A stretch of 64,000 bases of DNA from Pseudomonas tumuqii (GTDB lineage Bacteria; Pseudomonadota; Gammaproteobacteria; Pseudomonadales; Pseudomonadaceae), in the NCBI RefSeq assembly GCF_013184545.1, contig NZ_JAAOJA010000008.1, positions 186,001 to 250,000 of the forward strand. The letters are read 5' to 3'. Within the stretch, counting starts at the first letter, position 1; each line of letters opens with the position of its first letter. This document shows positions 1 through 9,069 of this stretch, piece after piece. The translations under genes were made by a program, and so were the position numbers. The notes beneath the pieces are model-generated. The model did not search any database, had not been told where the DNA came from, and saw only the letters and a program-made list of their open reading frames with translations.

Positions 1-879
1 CTCGGCACCGTCGCGGCCCATGCCGGAGAGTTGGATGCCGATGGCCTGCTTGCCGAACGCAGAGGCGACCGAACGGAACAGGTGATCGGCCGAAGGGCAG
101 AAAGTCTGCTCCGCACTGGCCGCCTGCAGACGCACGCGCAACGCCGCGTTCAGTCCCGTCTGCAAGCCGTCCGGCGCCAGGTAGAGCCTGCCGGGCAGCA
201 ACGTCTGCGCGTCCTCGGCGATCTGTACCGGTAGTGCGGCCGTACTCGCCAGCCAGTGACAGAAACTCGGCAGAAAGCCGGCGGCAATGTGCTGCACCAG
301 AATCAGCGCCCAGGGCTGCGCCGGCTGCAGATTCTGCAGCAGGGCCTTGAGTGCCGCCGGACCACCGGCCGAGGCAGCGATGGCGACCAGTTGCGGCGTA
401 TGGGCGGCCACCTGCCCGACCTGGCTGAGCGGCGCCGCCGCCGGCTTCAGCGGCGTGTCGGAGGCCGGTGGGCGGTGGCGCCGGACTATCTTCACCTGCG
501 CCATGCTGCGCAGGGTGCGCAGCAGTTCATCGATGCGCTCGTCGAAATCCGCCGCCTCCAGGCCCCGGGGTTTTTCCAGCACCGCCAGCGCACCGGCGGC
601 CAGGGCGCGCATGGCGGTGGTCGTGTCGCGCACATTGGCACTGGCGGTCAGCACCACGACCGGCAAGGCGTAGAGTTCAAGGATGCGCGCGGTCGTTGCA
701 TAGCCGTCGAGGCCCGGCATATGCACATCCATGGTCACTATGTCCGGGCTATAGCTCTTCAACATATCCAGGGCCTGCTCGCCACTGTCGGCGGCACGCA
801 CCTCGTAACCCGCGCCCTCGAGCACCGCGCGCAGCAGTGCTCGCAGTACCGGCGAGTCGTCAACGATCAATACGCGCAT
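1..879 (-). CDS. cheB: Chemotaxis response regulator protein-glutamate methylesterase (CheB/WspF-like), truncated by left edge
   Basis: Demethylates or deamidates chemoreceptor glutamates, giving adaptation in the chemosensory pathway encoded just upstream. The N-terminal receiver domain begins MRVLIVDDSPVLR and has its phospho-acceptor Asp in VTMDVHMPG. A linker leads to the methylesterase domain, where the catalytic Ser (ASAGGPAAL, in place of the usual GASTGG), the His (LVQHIAAGF) and the Asp (SGMGRDGAE) are all visible. The last codons lie beyond position 1. The first ATG is at 885, but the ATG at 879 is chosen because GAAGG lies 9 nt before it, against 3 nt for 885. It is the last visible gene of the operon, 16 bp after cheA. 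In Wsp operons a GGDEF cyclase (WspR) follows; whether one does here cannot be seen. Confidence 0.93.
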   Translation of the reverse strand, partial: MRVLIVDDSPVLRALLRAVLEGAGYEVRAADSGEQALDMLKSYSPDIVTMDVHMPGLDGYATTARILELYALPVVVLTASANVRDTTTAMRALAAGALAVLEKPRGLEAADFDERIDELLRTLRSMAQVKIVRRHRPPASDTPLKPAAAPLSQVGQVAAHTPQLVAIAASAGGPAALKALLQNLQPAQPWALILVQHIAAGFLPSFCHWLASTAALPVQIAEDAQTLLPGRLYLAPDGLQTGLNAALRVRLQAASAEQTFCPSADHLFRSVASAFGKQAIGIQLSGMGRDGAE

Positions 880-895
880 GGTCATGGGCCTTCAC

Positions 896-3094
896 TCAGA
901 TCAATCGTCGAATGGCGTCGAGCAGGCTGTCCTGCTCGAAACCGCTTTTCACCAGGTAGGCGTTGGCGCCCGCCTGCAGGCCGCGGGCGCGGTCTTCGGC
1001 CGTATGCAGCGCCGTCACCAGCACCACCGGCAGTTGCGTCAGCTCGCGATCGGCGCGAATGCGGCTGGTCAGGCTGAAACCATCCATGCGCGGCATTTCC
1101 ACATCGGACACCAGCAGATCGAAAGGTCCCTGTTTCAACGCATTCCAGGCTTCCAGACCGTCGCTCGCCGTGGCCACCTGATAGCCGGCACCTTCGAGAA
1201 TGGCCTTGAGCAGGCCGCGCGAGGTGAACGAGTCTTCGGCGATCAGCAGCCGCTGGCTGCGTACGTCCGGTCCGTTCGCAGGCGCCTGGACCAGCGTACT
1301 GGCGGTTGTGGCCAGGGCGCTGCGGTAGAGGTCACCCGGATGCAGGATCGGCACCAGCTGGCCGTCGCCGAGCACGGTCGCGCCGAGCAGGTTACGCACT
1401 CGCAGCAACTGCCGACCGAGGTTCTTCACGGTGATTTCCTGATCGCCGAGCAGTTCCTCGACCAGCAGGACGAAACGTGTGCCGCGCACCTTGAGCAACA
1501 ACAGGGTCAGATAGCCGTCGCCGCGCGCCTGGGAGGTGAGACCGAGCACATCGGCGAGCGCCCAGACGGGCAGTACCTCGCCCTCGAAGACCAGGGTCGG
1601 GCGGTTTTCCTGGTTCTTCACGGCATCGGCCGGCAGGCGCAGGCAGCGCTCCACCGCCAGCGCCGGTACGGCAAAGGTCCGCTCGGCATTGCGCACGATG
1701 ACCGCGCGAAAGGTCGACAGGTTGAGCGGCAAATGCAGGTGGATACAGACGCCCTGACCGGGCGCGGACTCCAGCTCGATGCGCCCGCCGATGCGCTCGA
1801 CCGATTCCTGCACGATGGCCATGCCCAAGCCACGCCCGGACAGGTCGGTGAGCAGTGCACTGGTCGACAGCCCCGAGGTGAAGACCAGCTTGCTGGCCTC
1901 CGCCGCGCTCAGGGCCTGGGCCTGTTCCTCGCTCAACATACCGGCGGCCACGGCCTTGGCCTTGAGTTGCGCCAGATCGAGGCCGCGGCCATCGTCCTGC
2001 ACCCGCAGTTCGAAACGGTCCGCCGACTCCTGGATCAGCTCCAACTGGATCAGGCCGACCTCGGGCTTGCCGCAGGCTGCGCGCTGTCCCGGGGTCTCCA
2101 GGCCATGATCGACGGCATTGCGCAGCAGGTGGGTGAGCGGGCTGCGCAGTTCGTCGAGAATGCGCTTGTCGACTTGCAGGCTGGCGCCGCGCACCTGCAG
2201 CGTCACCCGTTTGCCGGCCTGGCTGGCCAGATCCTGGACCATCGCCGGCAGCCCTTCCACCAGGCTGCTGCCAGCCAGCAGCAGCACGCTCTGCAGCTCC
2301 TCGGCGAGGGACTCGGAGAGCTGGGCCAGGCTCTGCGCCAGATGCTTGCCAGCCTTTTCCAGGTGGATCGCCTCGAAGTGCAGACGATCCATCTGCGCCT
2401 GGCTCCAATCCAGATGATCGAGCAGCGCCTTGAGCGCATCCTGGCTCGCCGTGGGCAGCGCTTGGGCACTTTCGCGCAGTCGTTGCAGGGCTCCGCCGGC
2501 GAGCAGTCGGTGACCGCGCTGCGGTTCACAGGCTGCGCGATGTTCGCCGAGCAGACGCGCATGGGCGCGGGCCTCGAGTTTGTGCTGCAACAGGGCCTCG
2601 CTGTGGAACAGCAGGGCATCCAGACGCCCGGCCGAGACGCGCAGCGTACCGGGCTCGGCAGGCACCGCGGGGATGGCCGCCACGCGCTCGGGCAGACGGA
2701 TCGCAGCACCCTGGGCGGCAGCCTCCAGGTCCTCGATCAGCTGTGCCTGCTCTTCAGCGTCCGCAGGTTGCCCTGCGTGCAGCTTCTGCACCACGCGCAG
2801 GGCATAGCGGCACAGCTCGACCCGCACCAGGGTCAGTTCCAGGGTGCCCGCCCGCACTGCGCCGAGCAGGCTCTCCCAGGCATGGCAGAGCTGCTCGATC
2901 GGCAGCAGGCCAACCGCCCGCGCGGCGCCTTTGAGGCTGTGCACCTCACGGAACAGCGATTCGATCGACTCGCGGCTGGCGCCCTCCTCGCGCCAGCTGG
3001 CCAGGCCGTCGGCAAGCACGCCGAGGCGCTCCTGCGCCTCCACGCGAAAACTGGCCAGCAGTTGTTGTTGCAATGCTTTGCGATCCAGACTCAT
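896..3094 (-). CDS. Hybrid chemotaxis histidine kinase CheA with C-terminal receiver (WspE-like)
   Basis: Central kinase of the chemosensory operon, about 732 aa. Domains in order: Hpt with phospho-acceptor His52 in FREVHSLKGAARAVG; a dimerisation/linker part; HATPase_c with the N box LLRNAVDHGLE and the G box LSGRGLGMAIV; a CheW-like regulatory domain; and a receiver from about residue 615 with Asp664 in LLVSDVEMPRMDG. A CheA fused to REC is the WspE layout; it is shorter than the multi-Hpt ChpA of the Pil-Chp system. The start MSLDRKALQQ is chosen 7 bp after the MCP stop; longer upstream starts would read through the MCP end. Its likely outputs are the CheB next door and an unseen regulator. 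Confidence 0.93.
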   Translation of the reverse strand: MSLDRKALQQQLLASFRVEAQERLGVLADGLASWREEGASRESIESLFREVHSLKGAARAVGLLPIEQLCHAWESLLGAVRAGTLELTLVRVELCRYALRVVQKLHAGQPADAEEQAQLIEDLEAAAQGAAIRLPERVAAIPAVPAEPGTLRVSAGRLDALLFHSEALLQHKLEARAHARLLGEHRAACEPQRGHRLLAGGALQRLRESAQALPTASQDALKALLDHLDWSQAQMDRLHFEAIHLEKAGKHLAQSLAQLSESLAEELQSVLLLAGSSLVEGLPAMVQDLASQAGKRVTLQVRGASLQVDKRILDELRSPLTHLLRNAVDHGLETPGQRAACGKPEVGLIQLELIQESADRFELRVQDDGRGLDLAQLKAKAVAAGMLSEEQAQALSAAEASKLVFTSGLSTSALLTDLSGRGLGMAIVQESVERIGGRIELESAPGQGVCIHLHLPLNLSTFRAVIVRNAERTFAVPALAVERCLRLPADAVKNQENRPTLVFEGEVLPVWALADVLGLTSQARGDGYLTLLLLKVRGTRFVLLVEELLGDQEITVKNLGRQLLRVRNLLGATVLGDGQLVPILHPGDLYRSALATTASTLVQAPANGPDVRSQRLLIAEDSFTSRGLLKAILEGAGYQVATASDGLEAWNALKQGPFDLLVSDVEMPRMDGFSLTSRIRADRELTQLPVVLVTALHTAEDRARGLQAGANAYLVKSGFEQDSLLDAIRRLI

Positions 3095-3101
3095 GGCGCA
3101 C

Positions 3102-4739
3102 TCACAGCTGAAAACGATCCGCCAGGCCCTTGAGCTTGAGGCCCAACTGGTGCAGGTTGCGCGCCGCCAGATCGACCTGGCGGGTGCCACCGACATTGTC
3201 CTGGCTGGCCTGGCGGATATTGGCCATGGCGCCGGCGACCTGGTCCATGCCGATCAGCTGTTGCTGGCTGGTGGCGGCGATCTGCAGGGCCATCTCGCTG
3301 GACGTCTCGATACTGCCGCTGAGGCTGCGGATCGCCTCGCCGCTGGCGTGCGCCCGCTGGTAGCCGGCTTCCACCGTCTTGCCGCCCTGCTCGGCCAGCA
3401 GCACCGCCCGGGTCATGGCTTTCTGGATCTCGCCGAGGATCCCGCGCACCTGCGCGGTGGCCTGCTTCGACTGCTCGGCCAGGGCCTTGACCTCCTGCGC
3501 CACCACCGAGAAGCCCTTGCCGGTTTCGCCGGCCTTGACCGCCTCGATCGAGGCGTTGACCCCGAGCAGGTTGGACTGCTCGGCCAGGTCGCCGACCGAG
3601 GCGACGATTTCGCCGATCGCCTGGCTCTGCTCGCCCAGGCGCATGATGCTCTCGGCCACCGCCTGCATCTGCTCGCGGATCTGCTGCATGCCGGCCAGCG
3701 CCTCCTCCACCGCCTGACGCCCGCCCTGGGCCACCTGGCGGGTGCGTTCGGTGCTTTCGGCGACCGCCTGCGATTTGCTGCCGGCGAGTACCGCAGTCTG
3801 TTTGACCTCCTCCACCGTGGTGGCGATCTCGCTGATCGCGGTGGCGGTTTCCTGGGTACTCGAGGCCACCTGGCTGGTGGCGGCGAGAATCTCCTCGCTG
3901 GAGCTGGCCAGCACCGCGATGCCCTCGTTCATCTCCTGCACCAGCTCACGCAGGTACTGGCTCATGGCGCCGAATGCCTGGGCCAGCCGGCCTACTTCGT
4001 CCTGCCGGGTGCTGGCAATGACCTCGCGCGGGATCTCGCCGCGGCCGATCCGCTCGGCCCAGCCGGTCAGGCGCGCCAGCGGCAGGGCGATATGCCGGCT
4101 GAGCAACCAGGCCAGCACGGCGCTGACGCCGACCAGCAGCAGGCTTAAATTGATAATGCGTTCGCGCAGGGCCGCGAGCGTCTGCCGCGACTGCGCCACG
4201 GCCTCAGCGATGCGTTGATCGGTCAGCTTGGCCAGTTGCAGGCCCAACTGGTGAATCTGCTCGAACCTGTCCAGCTGCACACCCGCGCTCAGTTGCTGCG
4301 CCTCCTCCTGTTGGCCACTGCGGATCAGCTGCAGTTGTTTGGCGCGGGTAAGCGCCGAGGCGCTACGCACGGCCAATAACTGCTCAAGAATGTCACTGGC
4401 CTGCGGGTCATCACTCACCGCCGTTTGCAGCTGTTTGATCAGCCGATCATTGTCCGCACTGCGCTGGCGAATGACCTCCTCCTGCGCCTCCAGCTCTTCC
4501 GGCGCTCCCGCTCTGATCGCCAATTGCAGTTCGCTGCGTTGGGCGGCGATATTGATGCGCAGTTCCTTGACCGCGGAAATGCGCTGGTAGTGACGCTGGA
4601 ACTGCTTGTCCTCGCTGGCTTGCAGACTGACGAAACGCTCCAGGGTGGTGTACAAGAGGCCACCAAAGCCCAGAATCAGCAGGGCGAAGGCCAGGATCAG
4701 CTTGCTGCCTATGTTGAACCGCAGAACTTTGTTATCCAT
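3102..4739 (-). CDS. Methyl-accepting chemotaxis protein, 4HB-type sensor, HAMP, MCP signal domain
   Basis: Inner-membrane chemoreceptor of about 545 aa. TM1 is at about residues 14-33, then a periplasmic helical region of about 160 residues of the four-helix-bundle size, TM2 at about 195-213, HAMP at about 214-267, and a cytoplasmic signalling hairpin to the C-terminus. The tip reads DLAEQSNLLGVNASIEA, the SNLL-type tip found in Wsp-like receptors and not the flagellar QTNILALNA tip. There is no C-terminal WxxF-type tether for CheR/CheB. ATG 4739 is used; a GTG at 4742 is the alternative. GGAGAGGGA lies 9 nt upstream of the ATG. It sits between the second cheW and cheA, whereas in the P. aeruginosa wsp operon the MCP gene comes first. 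Confidence 0.94.
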   Translation of the reverse strand: MDNKVLRFNIGSKLILAFALLILGFGGLLYTTLERFVSLQASEDKQFQRHYQRISAVKELRINIAAQRSELQLAIRAGAPEELEAQEEVIRQRSADNDRLIKQLQTAVSDDPQASDILEQLLAVRSASALTRAKQLQLIRSGQQEEAQQLSAGVQLDRFEQIHQLGLQLAKLTDQRIAEAVAQSRQTLAALRERIINLSLLLVGVSAVLAWLLSRHIALPLARLTGWAERIGRGEIPREVIASTRQDEVGRLAQAFGAMSQYLRELVQEMNEGIAVLASSSEEILAATSQVASSTQETATAISEIATTVEEVKQTAVLAGSKSQAVAESTERTRQVAQGGRQAVEEALAGMQQIREQMQAVAESIMRLGEQSQAIGEIVASVGDLAEQSNLLGVNASIEAVKAGETGKGFSVVAQEVKALAEQSKQATAQVRGILGEIQKAMTRAVLLAEQGGKTVEAGYQRAHASGEAIRSLSGSIETSSEMALQIAATSQQQLIGMDQVAGAMANIRQASQDNVGGTRQVDLAARNLHQLGLKLKGLADRFQL

Positions 4740-4762
4740 CACGCTTGTCCCTCTCCAGATTG

Positions 4763-5371
4763 CTAATCGTCGGCCAGCACACGCAAATTCGGGTCACCCA
4801 GCAGGCGCGCACCGTCGAGTACTGTGGATTGCTCGGAGGTTACCCCCAGCAGATAGTTCGCCCGCACCCCGGACAGGTTGGCCGGCCCGCCTTGCAGGGC
4901 CGTGCGGCGGATTTGCGCAACCCCCAGGACGCGGTCGATCAACAGGCCGAACTCCATTTCCGCGCTGTGCAGGATGAGCAGGAAGCTGCGCTCGGCAAGG
5001 CCGCCGATCGGCAGCTCGAACAGCACCCGCAGGTCCAGCACCGAGACGATGCGGCCGCGCACATTGACGATGCCCAGCACATAGGCCGGGGTGTTCGGCA
5101 AGGGCGTGTACTGGTTCAGTGGCAGCACCTGGGCGACGTGCTCGCTGCCGATGGCATACAACTCATTGCTGAGACTGAAGGTCAGCACCTCCAGTTGATC
5201 CTGCGGCGCTTCGGCCTGCTCCGCGCAGGCCCATTGCCGGGTGCGCTCGCGCAAGCGGGCAGCCCATTGTTCGGGGGCCATGGCGAAGCCATCGAGCAGA
5301 CGTCGTTCGAACTCGGCCAGGCGTTCATGCACCTGCGACCAGCGCGCATCGTCGTTCATTGGTTCGGCCAT
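4763..5371 (-). CDS. CheW-like adaptor with N-terminal extension (WspD-like)
   Basis: Scaffold protein coupling the receptor to CheA, 202 aa. A helical N-terminal extension of about 65 residues precedes the CheW domain (LEVLTFSLSNELYAIGSEHV, then VLGIVNVRGRIVSVLDLR and ANYLLGV). The long N-terminus resembles WspD and not a minimal CheW. The start ATG 5371 (MAEPMNDD) is preceded by GGAGG with 10 nt spacing. A second in-frame ATG at 5359 overlaps the cheR stop as ATGA. It is the second of two CheW proteins in the operon, as in wsp. Confidence 0.9.
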   Translation of the reverse strand: MAEPMNDDARWSQVHERLAEFERRLLDGFAMAPEQWAARLRERTRQWACAEQAEAPQDQLEVLTFSLSNELYAIGSEHVAQVLPLNQYTPLPNTPAYVLGIVNVRGRIVSVLDLRVLFELPIGGLAERSFLLILHSAEMEFGLLIDRVLGVAQIRRTALQGGPANLSGVRANYLLGVTSEQSTVLDGARLLGDPNLRVLADD

Positions 5372-6909
5372 GGGTGTTGTTCCTCCAGCAATTGCTCGCA
5401 CAAGCGCAGCAGTTGGCCACAGCTCATGCCATCGCCTTGCGCTACCAGCGCTTTCTCGTCCTGTTCGCCGAGCAACTGGCGGCAGACCTGTAACGCCTTG
5501 TCGCTGGCTTGCCCACGGCCTTGCACCCGCAACAGGCGCGCCTGCAGGAAGTAGCCGAGGATGAAGCCGGGGTCGAGATAGAGGGTTTTCTGCAACGCCA
5601 GCAGGGCCGCCGCAATATCGCCACTCTGCTGTGCCAGCAAGGCCTGCAGCCAGTAACCCATGACCGAGCCGGGATCCAGCAGCAGCGCCCGCTGCAGCCA
5701 GTCCTGCGCCTCGTCGATGTGCTGCTGGTCGGCCCAACTGCGCGCCAGCAGCAGGCAGGCCTGGTGCTGTTGGGCATGGCTCAGGCCGGCACAGGCCAGA
5801 TAGGCCAGCAGGGCTTCGCGGGCCGTGGCGTACTCGCCGGCATCCAGGGACCGTTGCGCCTGTTGCCAGAATCGCTCGGACGGAGCTCCGGCATCCGCAC
5901 GCTTGACCAGCGGCCAGGCCATGTCGACGCCAACGACCGAGTCGGTCCGGCGTGGCCACGGGGCCTGGTCACCGGCAACGCTTGGCGTGGTGGCGGGCGA
6001 GATGTCTTGGCGCGCCGCGGCGGCGGCCGGCACGCTGGCGAGCCTGGGCGCGGCGCGCCCGGCGCTGCTGTTCAGGGCATAGTTGCAACCGGCCCAGAAA
6101 CCATTGAATCCGGCCTGGGTGGCGATCCCGGCCTCGACCGCACTCAGCAGCAACAACCCGTCCCCATCCAGGCAGCCGAGCAGCCGGTGCAGCACACTGG
6201 CCGCACGGCTCGGCGAGAAATACATCAGCACGTTGCGACAGAGAATCAGGTCGGCGCCTTGCATCGGGCAGGCGTGCAGGCCATCGGCCAGGTTGTACTG
6301 GATGAACCGGATGCGCCCACGCCAGGCCGGCCGCACCCGCCACAGGCGGCCCTCGGCCGCGAAGTGCTGGCTGCGAAAGGCCTCCTCGTTGCGACGAAAG
6401 GCATTGGCGCCATACAGGCTCTGCTCCGCCCGCGCGAGAAAGGCCGCGTTGATGTCACTGGCAAGCAGTTCCAGCGTCCAGCTGTCGCGCTCCGCGCCGA
6501 GCAGCCGATCGAGCAGGAACAGCAGGCTGTAGGCCTCTTCGCCGGTGCAACAGCCGGCACTCCACAGGCGCAGGCGGCGCTGTCCGGCCTGGCGCCGGCG
6601 CGCCAGCAGCGGGCCCAGGTGGTTGACGGCCAGCCAGTCGAGCGCCTCGGCATCGCGACGGAAATAGGTCTCGCCGACGCTGAAGGCGGGGATCAGCGTC
6701 TGCACCAGGGCCGCATCCCAGTCGGCGAAGGCCAGGTGCTGCAGCCAGGGCTCGAGATCCGTGACCTGCAACTCCAGGGCCAGCAGCTGCAGACGCCGCA
6801 GCAAGTCGGCACCCCGCGGCCCGGAGAAATCCATCCCCAGGTGCTGGTGCACCTTGTGACTCAAGGCTGCCAACAGACCTGGCGAGCAGCGCGCTTCAGT
6901 CCGCTGCAT
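5356..6909 (-). CDS. CheR-type protein-glutamate methyltransferase with C-terminal TPR repeats (WspC-like)
   Basis: SAM-dependent methyltransferase that methylates the receptor, about 517 aa. An N-terminal CheR_N helical region is followed by the methyltransferase fold, with the SAM site LWSAGCCTGEEAYSLLFLL (canonical SAGCSTGEEPYS) and ILCRNVLMYFSP. After a linker of about 80 residues come TPR-like helical repeats (for example SHAQQHQACLLLARSWADQQHIDEA). TPR-fused CheR is typical of WspC-like enzymes and would replace pentapeptide tethering, which the neighbouring MCP lacks. The ATG at 6909 is preferred because GGGAGA lies 7 nt upstream; an upstream in-frame start at 6927 would overlap cheW further. 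It overlaps both neighbours by a few bases. Confidence 0.9.
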   Translation of the reverse strand: MQRTEARCSPGLLAALSHKVHQHLGMDFSGPRGADLLRRLQLLALELQVTDLEPWLQHLAFADWDAALVQTLIPAFSVGETYFRRDAEALDWLAVNHLGPLLARRRQAGQRRLRLWSAGCCTGEEAYSLLFLLDRLLGAERDSWTLELLASDINAAFLARAEQSLYGANAFRRNEEAFRSQHFAAEGRLWRVRPAWRGRIRFIQYNLADGLHACPMQGADLILCRNVLMYFSPSRAASVLHRLLGCLDGDGLLLLSAVEAGIATQAGFNGFWAGCNYALNSSAGRAAPRLASVPAAAAARQDISPATTPSVAGDQAPWPRRTDSVVGVDMAWPLVKRADAGAPSERFWQQAQRSLDAGEYATAREALLAYLACAGLSHAQQHQACLLLARSWADQQHIDEAQDWLQRALLLDPGSVMGYWLQALLAQQSGDIAAALLALQKTLYLDPGFILGYFLQARLLRVQGRGQASDKALQVCRQLLGEQDEKALVAQGDGMSCGQLLRLCEQLLEEQHPWPNQ

Positions 6910-7375
6910 CGGCCAATCTCCCGTCATCGGTCAACAGCGCAGCCAGCTGCACCTCATCGCCATCGCTGAGCAGCTGTTCGACGTCCTGGATCAGCAGCAG
7001 CCCTTCGCGGGTCCGCAGCACACCGCGCAGCAGGCTGGAGGGCACCCGCGGATCCGGTGCCGGGATGAAGTCCTCGGCCACAGCGCTACACACCGACTCC
7101 ACCCGCGCCACCGGGAGCAGGAGCTCGCGCGTGCTGCTGCGCAGCCAGATGAAGGGTTGCCACAGGCTGAGCACAGGCGTGGCCCAGCCGAAACGCCTGG
7201 CCAGATCCACCACAGGGAGCAGCTTGCCGTGCACATTGACCAGCCCACAGACCGCTTCGGGCGCCCCGGGCAGGGGGGTGGCCTGCAGCGCTGGCAGCAC
7301 ACGCACCACTTGATCGAGGGTGACCGCTAAACGCTGATCGGCCAGCCAGAAGGGCAACATCACGAATCTGTCCAT
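6896..7375 (-). CDS. CheW-like adaptor (WspB-like), first gene of the chemosensory operon
   Basis: Single CheW domain of 159 aa (FWLADQRLAVTLDQVVRVL, VCGLVNVHGKLLPVVDLARRF, SLLRGVLRTREGLLLIQD), a scaffold between receptor and kinase. Its ATG follows AGGGAC with about 7 nt spacing. It is the promoter-proximal gene; 100 bp separate it from the end of opmB. Its 3' end overlaps the cheR start by 14 bp, suggesting translational coupling. Together with the other five genes it forms a compact operon without a flagellar cheY, pointing to an alternative output rather than swimming control. That is an inference from family resemblance. Confidence 0.9.
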   Translation of the reverse strand: MDRFVMLPFWLADQRLAVTLDQVVRVLPALQATPLPGAPEAVCGLVNVHGKLLPVVDLARRFGWATPVLSLWQPFIWLRSSTRELLLPVARVESVCSAVAEDFIPAPDPRVPSSLLRGVLRTREGLLLIQDVEQLLSDGDEVQLAALLTDDGRLADAAD

Positions 7376-7475
7376 AGATGTGTCCCTGTTACCGTACGCT
7401 GGATATCCTCCTAGAACCCTAGTTCAGAAGCGGCCAACGTCCAGTGCCGGCGACGAGAGACTCGCGACAGCGCGG

Positions 7476-8942
7476 CTAGGGTTGTGCCATATCCGACGCA
7501 GGCGCCTGCCAGCCACCACCGAGGGCGGCAATCAACTGCACGCTGGCGGTCAGACGGCTGCCGAGCAGGGTCAGGTTGCTGCGTTCGTTGTTCAAGGCGG
7601 TGGCCTGCACGTTGACCACGCTGTTGAAGTCGACGGCGCCGGCGCGGTACTGGTTCTCGATCAGGCGCAGGGACTCGCGGGCGGCGGCCAGTGCCTGCTG
7701 CTGGAACACCGCCTCCTGTTCCAGCACGCGCAGCTGCACCAGGTAGTCTTCGACTTCGCGGAAGCTGTCCAGCACCGCCTGACGGTATTGCGCGACCGTC
7801 TGGTCATAGGCGGCTTCGCTGCGTTCCAGCTCGGCGCGGCGGGCGCCGCCGTCGAACAGGCTCAGCGCCAGCTCGGGACCGAGCGACCAGAAGCGGTTGG
7901 GCAGGCTGACCCAGTCGGCGAAGCTGCTGCCACGGTAGCCGCCGGTGGCCGAGAGGGTCAGATCCGGGTACCAGGCGGCCTCGGCCACGCCAATCTCGGC
8001 GTTGGCGGCGATTACCCGGCGTTCGGCGGCGGCCACGTCCGGGCGGCGTTCCAGCAGTTGCGAGGGCAGCGCCACGGGAATCTCAGGCAGGGCCGGCAAT
8101 TGTTCACGGGCGGCGATGCTCAGCTCGCTCGGCGGCACCCCGATCAGCACGGCGATGGCGTGTTCCAGCTGGGCGCGCTGCCACTTCAGGTCAATGGCCT
8201 GGGCTTCGGTACTGCGCAGCTGGGTCAGTGCCTGGCTGACGTCGGATTTGGGCACAATGCCGGCGTTGTACTGGTTTTCGGTGAGGCGCAGCGAACGCGC
8301 GTAGGCAGCCACGGTGGCATCGAGCAGACGCTGCTGATCATCCAGCACGCGCAGTTGCAGGTAGGTCTGCACCAGTTCGGCCTGCAGGCTGAGCTTGAGC
8401 GCGGCCAGATCGGCGGCGCTGGCCTCGAAGCCGGCGCGGCTGGACTCCAGCGAGCGGCGCAGCTTGCCCCAGATATCCAGCTCCCAGGCGGCGTTCAGGC
8501 TCAGCTCGTAGCTCTTCGAGATGCTCGCCGCATTCGAGCCGCCGACGCTGAAACCGTCCGCGGTGCGCAGGGTGCTGTCGCCACCGCCCTGCCCGGCCCG
8601 GGTCACCCCGGCGCTGCTCGACAGGCTCGGATAGAAGGCCGCGCGCGCGCCACGTACCAGGGCGCGGGCCTGGCGGTACTGGGCCTCGCTGGCGGCGAGG
8701 TTCTGATTGGACAGGTTGAGGCGACCGACCAAGGTGTTCAACTCGTCATCGCCATACAGCTCCCACCAGGCGCCGCGCTCCAGCGCATCGCTGGGCACCG
8801 CGGCGGTCCAGCCTTCGATCTGCTTGAACTGCACCGCGGTGGCCAGGGGCGGACGCTGGTAGTCCGGGCCGATGGCGCAGGCGCCAAGGGTCAGGCTCAA
8901 GGCCAGCAAGGTGGGTAAACGGTAGGCAACTAGGGCTTTCAT
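7476..8942 (-). CDS. opmB: RND efflux system outer-membrane lipoprotein, OprM/NodT family (OpmB-like)
   Basis: Outer-membrane channel of a tripartite drug efflux pump, 488 aa from the ATG at 8942. A short signal sequence ends in a lipobox (LTLGAC), so it should be lipidated. Two OEP domains with internal repeats (LAASEAQYRQARALVRGARAA; LIENQYRAGAVDFNSVVNVQ) form the TolC-like barrel and coiled coils. A TTG at 8957 could extend it by five residues. It lies 127 bp after muxC in the same orientation, which matches the muxABC-opmB order of P. aeruginosa. No clear intrinsic terminator is visible between it and the chemosensory operon. Confidence 0.92.
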   Translation of the reverse strand: MKALVAYRLPTLLALSLTLGACAIGPDYQRPPLATAVQFKQIEGWTAAVPSDALERGAWWELYGDDELNTLVGRLNLSNQNLAASEAQYRQARALVRGARAAFYPSLSSSAGVTRAGQGGGDSTLRTADGFSVGGSNAASISKSYELSLNAAWELDIWGKLRRSLESSRAGFEASAADLAALKLSLQAELVQTYLQLRVLDDQQRLLDATVAAYARSLRLTENQYNAGIVPKSDVSQALTQLRSTEAQAIDLKWQRAQLEHAIAVLIGVPPSELSIAAREQLPALPEIPVALPSQLLERRPDVAAAERRVIAANAEIGVAEAAWYPDLTLSATGGYRGSSFADWVSLPNRFWSLGPELALSLFDGGARRAELERSEAAYDQTVAQYRQAVLDSFREVEDYLVQLRVLEQEAVFQQQALAAARESLRLIENQYRAGAVDFNSVVNVQATALNNERSNLTLLGSRLTASVQLIAALGGGWQAPASDMAQP

Positions 8943-9069
8943 AAGGCTATGTACCAATCAGGTGATGCATAAGGCGTTTGGGCGATGCAGGGTCAGCACC
9001 CTACGATGTTGAACTGCCCCGCACTCAACGCCGACGGCTGGACACAACACCGTACTGGGAGATAAGTGT

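Noticed and set aside
878..3133. Long plus-strand open frame (751 codons) opposite cheA
   Set aside because: It is the antisense shadow of a high-GC gene: its composition (Gln/Arg/His-rich) has no domain pattern, while the opposite strand encodes a full CheA.
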